DNA of 64,000 nt from positions 91,175,204 to 91,239,203 of the forward strand of contig CM019069.1 of the NCBI GenBank assembly GCA_009667805.1, read 5' to 3'. The notes under the pieces are model-generated. The model did not search any database. It was not told where the DNA came from and saw only the letters and a list, made by a program, of their open reading frames with translations. The DNA is from Leptobrachium leishanense (Eukaryota; Chordata; Amphibia; Anura; Megophryidae). Each line of letters opens with the position of its first letter. The first letter of the stretch is position 1. The position numbers and the translations under genes are program-made. Shown here piece after piece: positions 1 to 11,006 of the stretch.

Positions 1-120
1 AATGATACGCAGGGGGAGACTGGGGGGACTTTTTCCCCAGTCTTTACCTGCTTCCGTCGGACTGTGGAGGCGGACAGTGCCACGGTCCTCGCCGTGGGAC
101 AGGAGGTGAGTAGCTGCTCA

Positions 121-470
121 CTTTTTTTTTTTTTTTTGGCTGGTGTTAACGGATACTGAAGAAGCAAAATCCGTTAACACCAAGTCCTGGCTCTGGGTAA
201 CTTTTTGTTAACCGCGGCCGGACGTTAATCAGTGCTAGGACTTTGTAATCCTAACGCTGATTAACACTTTGCTCTCCCCATGTTAAGTATAGGGAGTGCA
301 AAGTACAGTAACCTCGCGCAGAGAAGAGCAAGGTACCAAACGCAAACGGGTTACTTAACCCGTTAGCGTTTGGATTGTAATTTGCGTTAAATACTTCGGC
401 TAACGTTAACGCTCACTCGGGTGAGCGCAAACGTTAGCACCAAGTATGTAATGTGGCCCAAAGTCTCTGA
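121..470. repeat. Cluster of four short hairpins
   Basis: Four inverted repeats follow one another. At 136-175 GGTGTTAACGGAT pairs with ATCCGTTAACACC. Near 222-265 GTTAATCAG pairs with CTGATTAAC. Near 340-375 CAAACGC..GGGTTA pairs with TAACCCGTTAGCGTTTG. Near 398-440 GCTAACGTTAACGCTCAC pairs with GTGAGCGCAAACGTTAGC. The edge motif AATGTAATGTGGC recurs at about 5860, so this belongs to a dispersed family. The superfamily is not known to me. Confidence 0.6.
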
Positions 471-598
471 CATTTTCTTTGTTTTCTTTAGCGAAAGGTG
501 TCTAGGGAAGTGTGTGCATACCATATTAATAAGTGCTGGGCCAGTACAAAAAGTTCTTAGGTGACCAGTTCACTAACTTAAGATTTGCCCAACAGGTC

Positions 599-687
599 TT
601 AACCCCGTCACTACCAAGGTGTTTTCCATAAAACCATTGCCAAAATCCAGTGTATTTACAGAACACAACTTTCCATTGTAGACAGTT
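599..687 (+). mobile_element. End fragment of a TTAA-flanked (piggyBac-like) element
   Basis: TTAA followed by CCCCGTCACTACCAAGG closely resembles the left end of the complete element at 35144-35610. The rest is missing; another MITE begins at 691. Assignment to piggyBac rests only on the TTAA target and C-rich terminus. Confidence 0.4.
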
Positions 688-690
688 TAA

Positions 691-1140
691 GGCTCGGGTC
701 AGACGAGCGCAGTGATCACGTCCGTTTTGCCGCACATTTTAACGTCCGTGGTAGAATACAATTCTGATCAATAGAAACCCACACACGAAGTACATCTGCA
801 CAGAAGTGCGGATGCACAACGGACGCGGCAAATGGACGCAAGTTAAGCAAAAACGTAAAACCGCTAGAACAGACCTGCGGAGTGCGCCACGTCTGCAACG
901 TCTGCATAGATTTGTGTGTGAATGATGAAAAGTAGTCAGATGGACTGCATTTTTGACATCCAGCATTTCTGACGGACAAAATGTTTTTTCATATTAATTT
1001 TATTTCCCATCTACATCAGTCAAAAGAACCGTCAGTCATAAAAACGGACCGTGTGGCCACTACCTTGTCGTCAGTCAGAAAGTACGTCCGTTGTGCACGG
1101 ATGCACAGTCCACACGGAATGCGTTCGTCTGACCCTAGCC
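691..1140. mobile_element. Non-autonomous TIR element, GGCT(C/G)GGGTCAGACGA family
   Basis: The left end GGCTCGGGTCAGACGAGCGC is mirrored at the right by GTTCGTCTGACCCTAGCC. TAA lies on both sides (688-690 and 1141-1143), which suits a PIF/Harbinger-type 3-bp target duplication. Related elements are at 24129-24495, 39259-39685 and 51522-52151. No transposase frame is present; the open frames inside are chance. Confidence 0.65.
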
Positions 1141-1154
1141 TAAAAATGAATGTA

Positions 1155-1234
1155 CACTATATTGCCAAAAGTATTTGCTCACCCATCCATATTCGAGCCA
1201 AGGCAGGTGAGCGAATACTTTTGCCAATATAGTG
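1155..1234. mobile_element. 80-bp Tc1/mariner-type miniature element
   Basis: The ends CACTATATTGCCAAAAGTAT and ATACTTTTGCCAATATAGTG are inverted copies, flanked on each side by TA (1153-1154, 1235-1236), the target dinucleotide of Tc1/mariner. Only the two terminal repeats and a few bases remain, so this is a deletion derivative. It lies 12 bp beyond the TAA that flanks the preceding MITE. Confidence 0.75.
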
Positions 1235-1243
1235 TATCTTTCA

Positions 1244-2320
1244 AAAAATACATTATTGAGATAGTAAGCTTATTTGAAAGGCAGAGAATTCCCCATACTA
1301 AAAAAAAACTCTGCTAAATTTACAATGATATAGTTGAGTATCCATGTTTCCCTGAATTGAAACCTTTTGAAATGGCTTCAGCACCTTTGGTGCCATGTCC
1401 AAGGTGCTGAAAAGTTGGGGGTAATGTCTAGAACCCATTTGCTAAAGAATTTTGTTTGCGGTAAACTAAATTCCTTTGCATTGCTCCAGAATATGACAAA
1501 AATCTGTTTACTTGATGTCGGACTCCTGCACGGGCTTTTGAAAATCCAGTATACTGTACTTGACCATGGTAGTGAAGGGTTTATTTTGATGTCTTGTACA
1601 CTTACAGGGTTATTTTCTAACCATTAGAGTTAACCGTTGCTGCAAACAACAGCGAATATCTCCATTGTGGCAACGAAGATACACTTAGGCACTTCCCACG
1701 GGAAATTCAGACAACAGGAGAAGCTTTAATGCATCTTCTCCTGTTGCTGTCTGAATTTCTCTCTTAGAATCACCAAAGTTTACCGTTATTGCAATAACAG
1801 TAAACTACAGTACTTAGTGAATAATCTCTCCTTTAACATTTTTGCACCTGTAACTTTATTCACCATTCTGTAGGCAGCAAAGGTTTAAGATTAACCTTTA
1901 ATATTAATTTTCTATCAATAAAAAAATTAATTAGTTAATTAAATTAAAAAATAACAAAAATGTATAAATCGTTAAATGTGTATAAAAATCCTGGATGTAT
2001 TTATGCCTTCTAATTATTTAAAGTAATTGCCTGGGGTTCATCATATCAGATATGATAAAATAGTGAAATAACTCATTTATGTCAAACATATGTCCTGTCC
2101 TTATATATTTCCAATTGTCCTGTTCTTATAAATTCACTATTCCACTATATTTTCATTGTATAATGTTTGGCTTCTCTCATACATCTTCTCTTGTTGGTCA
2201 TATACTGTATTTACTCACTGTATCACTCTATATAAGGTTAGAAAAAATAAACATAATATGCTATATACGGAAATTGTCTAGACTTATATTGCTGTAGATT
2301 GTATTTCAATATAGTAAATG
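1244..2320. other. AT-rich non-coding stretch
   Basis: No coding signal. It contains the 1703-1758 hairpin and then AT-rich DNA with short A/T runs (1900-2300). Open frames here are short and compositionally like random AT-rich sequence. Confidence 0.5.
1703..1758. repeat. Imperfect hairpin, ~21-bp arms
   Basis: AAATTCAGACAACAGGAGAAG at 1703-1723 is mirrored at 1735-1758 with three extra bases (CTG) in the right arm, around an 11-nt loop. The surroundings (1630-1815, TTAACCGTTGCTGCAA and similar) look like part of a TIR element; related-looking words occur at 56840-57000. Confidence 0.55.
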
Positions 2321-2329
2321 GGTCACAGT

Positions 2330-2573
2330 TAGGGTTGTCAGGTTGGCCATGTTTTCCTGGACACTTATTACTTTTTCATGTAGAGAGGAACACGTGGCAA
2401 AGTACCGCCCTGCAACATGTATAATTCTTTTGCGTCAGGAAGGAAACCAAGGTAGGTCGCCAGGGATTTCGTTATCATTTCTACATGCTCCGGGGTTGCA
2501 TTTTTCATGCAGCGCCCTTCAGCATGTATAAATAGTATGTTTCAAGGAAAATATGGCCAATTTGGTAACCCTA
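2330..2573. mobile_element. hAT-type MITE with 8-bp target duplication
   Basis: The element starts TAGGGTTGTCAGGTTGGCCA and ends TGGCCAATTTGGTAACCCTA, imperfect inverted copies. It is flanked by the same 8 bp, GTCACAGT (2322-2329 and 2574-2581), the duplication length of hAT elements. The interior has no transposase. Confidence 0.75.
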
Positions 2574-2589
2574 GTCACAGTGCTTACAT

Positions 2590-3525
2590 CAAGTGATAAG
2601 ACATTGCCTCCTCTTTAGCTCTGGTGCCATTTGAAATATATAAAATATGTTTTTTAATCACTGAATTAATTTCCCAAATGGTTAATTTCTGAGTTATACC
2701 ACTGAAATGATCACTAAACCAATTTGCAAGAATATCAGTTAACCATAAGAAAAGGGAGAGCACCGTTACATCCAAAACCTAGTAGTGTCTCAGCACAAAG
2801 TAATGGAGTTTCAGTTTCATGAACCAACACAATTTCTGTATTTATTCTAGTGTATTGGTATTTTCCACTGATGCATGGTTTTTCGGGAGAGCTTCATTAT
2901 ATTAAACCTTTCAATGCCCTTGTAGTACATCTCACTGCCAAAAAAACAACTGCCTAGCAAATCCAAGCAATTTCAAGTCCCCTCCAGCAAAACAAATAAA
3001 ATATTACTTTGGAGCGAAAATGAAAACAATGCAATGGTGTTTCTATAAAATGCTAAAAAAAAAAGTATGCAGTATGGCCAGTTGTCCTGTGTACTTCTTA
3101 ATTCATAAAAATCAATACCACAGGTATAGATATAGAGTTTGTTAATAGCTCTCTCTATATATTTATATATACATTTTATTTGAATATATATATATATATA
3201 TTATGAATAAAAAACTGAATGTTACCTTTAACATTATTATAATTAAAAAGTTAGCTTACTAATTATGAATTTATTAAACCTAAGTTTAATAAGATAACTT
3301 TAAACTAAGCTAACAAGTTAAATATAATATACAAGGTAAAAATATGGTACAGTGCCAATCACCAGTTGTTAGTGAAGGTTACATATACATGGTGAACACA
3401 AAAACAGTCCTTGATTTCCAACAGATATAGAATGTAACTTTATTGGAATATTCTTACACATTGGTGGCTACAGTTGCATCAACTCATAAAGTTTTAAGTG
3501 GTTTTGCGTGGTATAGGTTGGTATC
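2590..3525. other. AT-rich stretch with (TA)n
   Basis: No gene seen. There is an (AT)n microsatellite at about 3184-3201 and AT-rich sequence 3120-3330. Unique-looking intron-type DNA. Confidence 0.45.
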
Positions 3526-3529
3526 ACAC

Positions 3530-3748
3530 ACACACTTGATGTGCGTCCCACCCGTTACTCAACAAACATCTGTGCAAGAATCTAGCTTGGACCAGACCCT
3601 CTGCAGCATACCCGATGTGATCGAGTTTACAGCTTCAGTAATGCGTTCCTGCACATCACCCAGGGTTGTGGGTAGTAGAGGTACATACACTCGGTTCTTC
3701 ACATACCCCCAAAGGAGAAAGCCACAAACAGGTGATCTTGGGGGCTGA
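3530..3748 (-). pseudogene. Tc1/mariner-superfamily transposase, C-terminal fragment
   Basis: Read on the minus strand, the segment gives a run with GFLLWGYVKNRVYVPLLP, then LGDVQERITEAVNSI, MLQRVWSKLD and DVC-stop-VTGGTHIK. This is the familiar C-terminal pattern of a mariner-like transposase group (FLWGYVKDRVY...LQRVW..LDYR.DVCRVT.GAHIE), as I remember it. An in-frame TGA replaces the Arg of the DVCR motif and the DDE catalytic region upstream is not visible, so this is a dead fragment. I cannot name the subfamily, and terminal repeats were not found. Confidence 0.55.
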
Positions 3749-3779
3749 ACCTTTCCTGCATGGACAACTGATTGTATAG

Positions 3780-4720
3780 ACCTCCTGCCTGCTGATTAAC
3801 CCTTCAGTCAGCATGTAGCAGGTAAAGGAACATGGGACACATGGAAAAATTAGAAGAAGGTACAAGAAAGAGTGTATATGTGTATGTCAGTGTGAATCTG
3901 TGTGTGTACAGTATGCATTTGGATAGCAAACAGATTTTTTTCTGTTACCAATTCCCTGGGACTGGCAACATTGGAATAGGGCCCTGTGTGTACTCATGAA
4001 CTCATGACGTTACATAACAACATAATTTACTTTTCTTAAGTAGATCACCAAGAAGTAGATCACAAGTCACTAAAGTAGGCATGTATGACCAAATTTCCAT
4101 AAGTGATTTATTCATAATGCTTTATTTACATTGGGTGTGTCTGTCATGCAAAAAGAAAATTGCTGTAGAGCAGCTTAAAGTGAAGCTCTAATAAAAGAAA
4201 CAGTGAAGCGCCTTCAGAAAAGTGACTAAGCATACACGCTACACATTGAACACGGAGGTTCTCCTAAAAACCTGAAAACATGTATTGTAGAAAATCAATG
4301 GAGCGCCAGCGAACTGGATGTATGATTAGTCACTACACATGTCCAAATTAGCTGTCTTCTAAATCATCACGAGGAAGCCGCTCTTTCGAGTGAAAGAAGA
4401 TCTCTGTAGAAAAAAAGGAGTATAATAGCGCAATATGTCGATCCACCATAAGAGGAAAGTTGAACAGTCATGGTCCTACTCACATGCCACTGAGCCCAAC
4501 CTCTGCTCTAGGGTGAATGGTAGTTATGGGTCTTCAAAGATGTTCAGGTGCCCATATACCCGCAATAAGATTCTTCAACACTGTATATCCGCAGTAAGGT
4601 TCTTCAAACACTTTCCCCTGCAGTGAATCAAAGAATACCAACGCACTTTCTGGTGCAATTTCGTTTTTAAAAAATAACACAGTGGGTACTCATAAATAGT
4701 TACACTCACATGCTGGTGAG
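3780..4720. other. No gene recognised
   Basis: Plain sequence with no supported coding frame, TIR element or tandem array. The small frame at 4435-4626 has no recognisable motif. Confidence 0.4.
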
Positions 4721-4721
4721 C

Positions 4722-4972
4722 CGCATTGGCTCCAAGATGTCGCACAGGAATATTTTAAGGTAATTCCAAAACCACCTTGTAAATCACGTTCCAGGAGGCA
4801 GCAGTAGTATAAAATAAATTTATTTAACATTATTTAATTAATTAATTAATTTAATTATTTTATGTGTTAAATAAATTTATTTTATACTACTGCTGCTTCC
4901 TGGAACGTGATTTACAAGGTGGTTTTGGAATTACCTTAAAATATTCCTGTGCGACATCTTGGAGCCAATGCG
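4722..4972. repeat. Inverted repeat, 108-bp arms
   Basis: Arm 4722-4829 (starting CGCATTGGCTCCAAGATGTC) is mirrored by 4865-4972 (ending GACATCTTGGAGCCAATGCG), with a 35-nt AT-rich loop containing (ATTA)n. By eye I see a single mismatch (the CCTCC/CTTCC position near 4795). No flanking duplication was identified. It may be a MITE with near-complete dyad symmetry. Confidence 0.85.
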
Positions 4973-6827
4973 TAGCGCCTCAATGGGGAGGCTTTCAGCG
5001 TGTGCCGTAATTGATTTTATTATGTGTCGGTCCTTTGTCTTTTTGTAAGGGAAGGCATAGAAATCCTGAGATGCTTAGGGTCAGTTGTTTGTCTATAGGT
5101 TAAGCTCGTGGTGAACATGGATGTATGTGTGGTAGCATAGAAGGTATTAGGGGCGGGGGAGTGATTTGGACTCCTGATACTCTATGTTCGACCCAGAGTA
5201 TACCTTTGACTTTCAGTACATTCCAATGGTGATATGATTTTGACTCTGGTCTCTTCTTAAGATTGTCACAACCAATTTTCCCATTTCTGTCCTGTGTGTT
5301 ATTTTTATGGATTTATGTTTGGGCTTCTTACCATGAATGTCTCTTATTTGTATTAATAAAGTATTAACTGTGTTTTCCGACATAACTGGTTATTGAGGTG
5401 AATCTTTTGGTTTAGGATTCGCCTCACTTCGTTTAGGTGTTTTGGTGTATATCAATTGTTTAAGGTTTAATCCTTTGGAGCCGGGGTGCTCTCCCAGACC
5501 TAATTTTGGAGAGAGGTGATTACAATTGCTAAGTATACTTTTTTTTGTTATTCTTTCAGCATGGCTGCAGCACAGCCGTTGTTGAGTGTACAATTCGTGC
5601 ACGCACTACAGTGTGTGGCCGGACCCGTCAAAGTGTCACAATGCTGTGACGAACACCGGGAGGCATGTCAGTACGGGCGCACATAGTGCGCTCATCTGAC
5701 CTCAGCCTAACTTGCCACAATGACTATATGCTCAATCTTTGAAAAGCAATGAAATCATGCATCCCCCACTAATATTGTAATTCCAACGGTGATTTGCGTG
5801 TGCAAAACTTAAACGTTTAGTGCAAAGATTTTCACTTTGCGCGAGGATTTTAGTATTAAGAATGTAATGTGGCTCCAAGTCTATAAAAATAATGACAGAT
5901 AAAAGTCACATATTCTCATGTAAGCATCAATATGCAATTGAGAACTGTCCATACAATTCTGCTTTTAATAAGCACATGCATATTTGACACTGTTGGATTG
6001 TGGTTTGGCATGTTATAGAGAGAGCATACTGTGGCTACTTTCCAAATGGAAAGTAATATTGCTGATATCTTTCATCTTCTGCATTTGACATTATATTGTC
6101 CACAAGTGTATACTACCACAGCTAGAAGAAAATGTAAAATTAATCTTCCATCTCATTCCCTTCTGTAGAAATGTCCTAATTAAACATAGCAGAAAAATGA
6201 TTCTAAATTCTGAAAGATGTATCCGCTACTTTGCCTTCTGCCGTAGTGCACTGAGTTAATTGCAAAAGTAATTTATTCCTGCGCTACATCCAGCGATTTT
6301 AATGCAGACAAATACAAGAGAAGCAAGAAAGTCTATTTGCCAAGTCTACATGCATCAGATTAAGTAAAATATCACCGTTATTAAAAAATGTCTGTTTGAG
6401 TTTGTGAAGATATTTATCTTTTATAGGTACTGTTCTGTGTCTGTCTTACCTCCAAGACTTACAATTAGATTTTTTGTTTTTTGTGTCTTGAGGTAGAGGA
6501 CATTTCTGACATTTAACCCATAAGTGATATCAACATGGCTGTATATTAACAACAGGAGCAATATTATCACTTTTGCCATGCATTTCTTCTTCTTGTCCAG
6601 CTCATATATATATGAGCCACCAAATAGTGGGATGTATTTGTTCCCAGTGCTCCACTGCACGCAGGCCACAGGGGTGGTGGATCAAGACAACCACTGCACT
6701 GCAAACTTACATGTTAAGTGATTTTGCAAAATCAACTACCCTTAACGCAAGGTCTCTGAATATCAGATTGAGCCAAGAACGGCGAGCTACTAGGGGAACA
6801 GCTTGTTGTTCTCAAACTGTGCCATCA
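4973..6827. other. Non-coding, with two repeat fragments
   Basis: No gene recognised. The end of a GGGTCAGACGA-family MITE lies at about 5620-5707 (GCGCTCATCTGACCTCAGCC, then TAA); its other end is not visible. At about 5775-5885 a TTGTAATTCCAACGGTGATTT...AATGTAATGTGGC segment matches motifs near 446 and 40490. The remainder is AT-rich intron-like DNA. Confidence 0.45.
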
Positions 6828-6920
6828 TGAACCCTGTAGTGACCAGGTGGTTTTACCATTGTCTGTCCGAAAGTACCCACTGTGTCAGGCTCCTCGCCGA
6901 CAGTGCAAAAAAAAGACCAA

Positions 6921-7769
6921 CAGGGTTATTCAAAGAGATCCGAATGGCTGCCAAAGGGAACCGAACACTGAAAATCAGCGTTCTTGGCCTTTCTTGGCCT
7001 TTCGGATATCCAGAGAGCAGGCAATTCGCCAAATCCTGGCGAATTGTCTGCACATACGGTGCCTTTTTGGGGCCTGTTCGAGGGAAGTTAATCCCCATAG
7101 AGAAGCAATGCTTCGGCTATTCAGAGAGCAAAAGCCAGCAGTGAAAAGTTGCCGAATTGCCCTGCCATTCGGGGTGGTTTCATGCGGCAGATTTATTCAG
7201 GCGAATCCCAATTTTAATTCAACATCTAATAAACCGTTCATTATAATATTCTGCAGTAAAGAGTCTCTGTATTTATAGATTTTTTAGGATATTTTAAGCT
7301 TTTTTTTTAACTTTATTTATTTTTTGTAACAGCCCTTTTTATTATCATTCATTGGACCTCATATGGAAATTTCAGACATTTTCTCTCAGTAGTTCCTTTG
7401 CAAACAGTGTTTTACTTTTCAAGCATTCAAGCAAATTGTTGATTTTAATTTATTCACTCCATTCGTCTACGGTGTCGGGTTTTTTCCAGCGGCTGCGCTG
7501 CGTGTGATCGGTTCCTGCTTGGGTTTTTCCGGCGTTTTTGGCGGGTTAATCCAGATGTTTTTGCGGGTTTTCGGCGTTCTTTCGCCCTCGTTTTGCGGTG
7601 AGTTTTCGGCAGGTTTGCGGTGACTTTTCTCTGCAATTCGGGGACCCTGTGGTGCTTGCTGAATACCCTGCAGGGTCGCTAAAATGGGAGCGCCAAATTG
7701 TACCGAATTGAAGAGAACGAAAAGTCACAGAACGTGCGGTGACTTTTCGATTCTCTTTGAATAACCCTG
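6921..7769. mobile_element. Harbinger-like non-autonomous element, copy A (849 bp)
   Basis: The ends CAGGGTTATTCAAAGAG and CTCTTTGAATAACCCTG are perfect inverted copies. Flanking triplets are CAA and CTA, whereas copy B at 53116-53995 has exact TTA on both sides. It has AT-rich middle sequence shared with copies B and C (TCTGCAGTAAAGAGTCTC...GATTTTTTAGGAT). No transposase, so it depends on an autonomous relative elsewhere. Several open frames in it are spurious. Confidence 0.75.
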
Positions 7770-7956
7770 CTAGTGAAGCTCCAGATCAGGTTTTACCACT
7801 GCCTGGTCTAGTTTCCAAGGACTTTGGAATCCAGACCTGGTCTTCTCTCTCCTTTCCAGCCTCAGGTGTGGGCTGAGCCTGGGCTGCTATATAACCAGAT
7901 CCAACGCTTAGCTCAGGGCTTCTACATCTTCTTTGGAAGTCCCACTGTATCAACCC

Positions 7957-8197
7957 TTTCATTGCAGTATCCTGTGGAACCCCTTCAATGCAGTATCCCG
8001 TGGAACCCCTTCATTGCAGTATCCCGTGGAACCCCTTCATTGCAGTATCCTGTGGAATCCCTCATTGCAGTATCCGGTGGAAACCCTTTATTGCAGTATC
8101 CTGTGGAAACCCCTCATCACAGTATCGTGTGGAAACCCCTCATTGCTGTGTCCTGTGAAAACCCCTGATTGCTGTGTCCTGTTGTGACCCCCTCATT
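7957..8197 (+). repeat. Minisatellite, ~26-27 bp unit, inside the solo LTR
   Basis: About nine degenerate tandem copies of ATTGCAGTATCCTGTGGAA-like units (CCCCTTCATTGCAGTATCCC and so on). It sits within the right part of the solo LTR and is probably part of it. It makes open frames with repeated peptide words, which are not genes. Confidence 0.8.
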
Positions 8198-9184
8198 GCT
8201 GGACTATATCTGTAACTCCCATCACTGCTTCAGATCTGCTAATCGATTGACAAACCATGTATAACTCTGATCTGGACTTTGACCACCCTCTGCCAGCTGC
8301 CTGCAACCGACCCATGCTTTCTTACCACTCTCCTGCATTACCCTCTGTGTCTCCTGGTCTTCCACCCTCTTTGTACAGTAAGTGTGTTCTCTAGTTCCTC
8401 TGTATCTCCTTGTGTTATTGTATTCAGTGTCCAGTCCAGTATCTGTCCTGTCCACCCTTCTTGTGATATTCAGTGTGCCCTGTCCTCTGTATTTAGTATA
8501 TCTACCAGCCAGTTCCTATACCTGTTTATTATTTATCCAGTGTCCCCTTCCTGGTTTATTTCTGTTTCCTCACTTAATAAACCTTTTCTGATTAAACCAC
8601 ACCCACCAGCCTCACTCCGCTTGTGTAACCGCATACTGGGCTCGAGACCCCTATCCTTCAAACTGGGTCCTGACACACTGCTGTTTGTATATTTCTGCAC
8701 TGTTTGTGTTTAGGTCTAATTTTCCCTTTACTTGTTTATGGAACCCAGACATATCATATACTGTTTTTCTCTCCATTAAATGGACTTTCTAAATATACTA
8801 TTATCTTCACAATATCCTATAATTTACTATAACAAAAATTATGAAATATGATGAATTGTTTTAAAAAAAAAAACACTTTCGGACATTATTCCCCAAAATC
8901 TACAACCACAAACAAAGACCCCAGCTAAAAAGTTTAGAAATTTTGTCCTGAAATTATAAATACCCAATCTTTACTTGTTTTTGCTTTTTAACCCATTTAC
9001 TGATGAGCCATTTCACCTCTGTGTGCTGAGCTCATTTTGACCATTTTATGCTCATCATGTTTAAACGTGATTTGAAGTCCTATTTTATTATACCGCCAGC
9101 CATTTTTTTTAAAAAAACCCTCCTTTTTTTTTGTTTTTAAATTTGACATTTTTCTTATGTTTACACCAAACCTGGTCATGTTTG

Positions 9185-9224
9185 GTATCATTGGAAAGGC
9201 CTGATCAGGCCTTTCCAATGATAC
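9185..9224. repeat. Perfect 40-nt palindrome
   Basis: GTATCATTGGAAAGGCCTGA is followed directly by its reverse complement with no loop. A decayed version of the same structure lies at about 34397-34432 in the related TTAA element, so it is an old internal feature of that family that has stayed, or become, perfect here. Confidence 0.9.
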
Positions 9225-9654
9225 AAAACATGAGCATCTAACTGCCATGGATCGAGAGCTACGGGATCCAAATGATCCCCCATAGCTCCACTTGACAGGT
9301 TAACTGGCCCACTGATGTCATTTCACATATGGCGACAAAGTCAGCGGGTGGGGCGTGACATGATAGCTTGGCTTACATCCTTTCCAGCAGTGCCTTTCTT
9401 CATTTTCTAGTTGCAGTCGTTGGGTGGGGAGAGTGGTCCAAAGGACCTCCACTTTCAGGTTCCCCCTGCAGGCACCAGGGGGGGCTTGAAAATTATGTCT
9501 TTGCGCCCGGTCCGATGTGAGACCCCCGCCAGAGGTGTGAGTATAGGCAGGGAGGGTGGTTAAAGGAACATGACGTACATAGTATGTGTTTTAGTCCTTA
9601 AGGGGAATTTTACCCAGGACGTACTATGGACGTCAGTGGTCCTTTTTGGGTTAA

Positions 9655-11005
9655 AAGCGATTAATGTACCGTAAGCAGCCACTAATGGCAGTCGCAAGTA
9701 TAGTTGCAATAGCAGCTGGAACCGTCACTTGTGTGATCCAAAACTCAATTTCATTGGAGTAAACAGTAAAGTTTCAGCTGCAAAATAGGGTTGTTTTGTT
9801 CTTTTTTTCAAAAAAGTCTGCTGTCGAGCTGAAACATTTGTAAAGTGTTTACTCTGATAAAACAGAGTTTGGACCACAGTATGTTTGGATCAGTTCTCTA
9901 ACTTTATAGACTTTATTTTTTTTTCAGTTGTAAATAATTTTGTTAGCAGGATTTGGGAGCTGGTAATATTTTTTAATACAACTGTATTAAAAGCGACTGG
10001 GAGTTGCTTATTATTCAATGGCTCCCAGAGCAGTAGTTTCGTCAGGTTCATTAAAAAGTGGAAACAAAAAAAAAGAAATTAAAACTCCACTGAGATGGTT
10101 CGCAACTGGTTTTATATTTTAAAAATGACATGGTGTATTTACAGTCATTCCAAAAAGGTCACTCAGTAGCTTTGATACATTTTCATGTTATCTGCAACTC
10201 CGACTTCAACAGATGCTTTGCTTCCTCTCTTTGGTGCAATCAGACTTTCAGCAACATTGCCAAGCTTGTAATGTCAACTACTTCCAGACATTCTCCTTAA
10301 TATATTTATTTGTAGCTGGCTTGTCAGCCGTGCACAATAAAGAGTTTGGTAAAAATGTATTTAATTAAAACGGATGCCAAGTAAGCTTATACTCACCGGT
10401 CTTTCTTTAGGAAAAAAAAACTATAAAACATTTATGGAATTATACCATTTTAGAAGCCACTGCTGTCATAACATTGGCATATGTTTAAAAATCAATATGT
10501 CTAGTAAGGATGAACTACAATGGAAATAATTTATTTCATTAAGAAAAAGGCCACTGGGAATTTGAGGTTTTGTTACCTTTTTATTATATTTTATATATCT
10601 CACTATCAGTCACCTGGTTCATCGCTGTCATTTGAAGGTTTAGCAGAGAACCACAGCTGAATCAGTGTAAACCTAGGAAAAAGAGAGTCAGAACTACAAA
10701 AGTGGTATGGAAAGATAATATCTATGATGTATTTTCCTAATATTTCTAAAGTTACTTACAATGTCATTAATACATGTTTGTAAATCACCTATCTGTAAGA
10801 TTAATATTGACATATTGATATGCATCTTTCATTCACTGGCTTTGGTGACTTGTGTGTGAATAATTTACATGTGCTACCTATATAGATTATTTGGGATGTG
10901 TGTGTCAGATATTCCCATAGTCATTTTTCTACCTCTGGGTGCCTCATTCTTGATAGGAGACATGGAGTCATTGTCTTGTTTTGATGTTCTGATTTCCAGA
11001 ACATA
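9655..11005. other. Non-coding, one imperfect TIR element
   Basis: About 9732-9875 shows imperfect inverted ends (CCAAAACTC..GGAGTAAAC..TTTCAGCT mirrored by AGCTGAAAC..GTTTACTC..GAGTTTGG). The rest is AT-rich unique-looking DNA; no gene recognised. Confidence 0.4.
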
Positions 11006-11006
11006 A

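Larger units (their letters stand above)
6883..8675 (+). mobile_element. Solo LTR with nested MITE (LTR retrotransposon, Gypsy-like?)
   Basis: It begins TGTCAGG and ends CCTGACA, and is flanked by an exact 5-bp duplication CACTG (6878-6882 and 8676-8680), as expected after LTR retrotransposon integration. Removing the 849-bp MITE inside leaves about 0.94 kb of LTR. An AATAAA lies at about 8577 near the right end, fitting a polyadenylation signal and giving + orientation. No internal retroelement region remains, so this is a solo LTR. The 5-bp duplication and TGTCAGG start suggest Gypsy-type, but that is inference. Confidence 0.8.
6832..9650 (+). mobile_element. TTAA-flanked (piggyBac-like) element interrupted by a solo LTR
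   Basis: The left end (ACCCTGTAGTGACCAGG after TGAA, a one-base change from TTAA, at 6828-6831) and the right end (GTCAGTGGTCCTTTTTGGG before TTAA at 9651) correspond to the ends of the complete relative at 33805-35043. The homology is interrupted at 6883 and resumes at 8676 (CTGTTTGTATATTTCTGCACTG), exactly where the solo LTR sits. The interior shared with the relative includes CCAAAATCTACAACCAC (near 8894 and 34068) and a second ACCC..TTTACTGATGAG start near 8990. No transposase is coded. Confidence 0.7.

Noticed and set aside
7824..8713. Open frames of 77-144 codons over the CT-rich region
   Set aside because: Low-complexity and minisatellite sequence inside a solo LTR.
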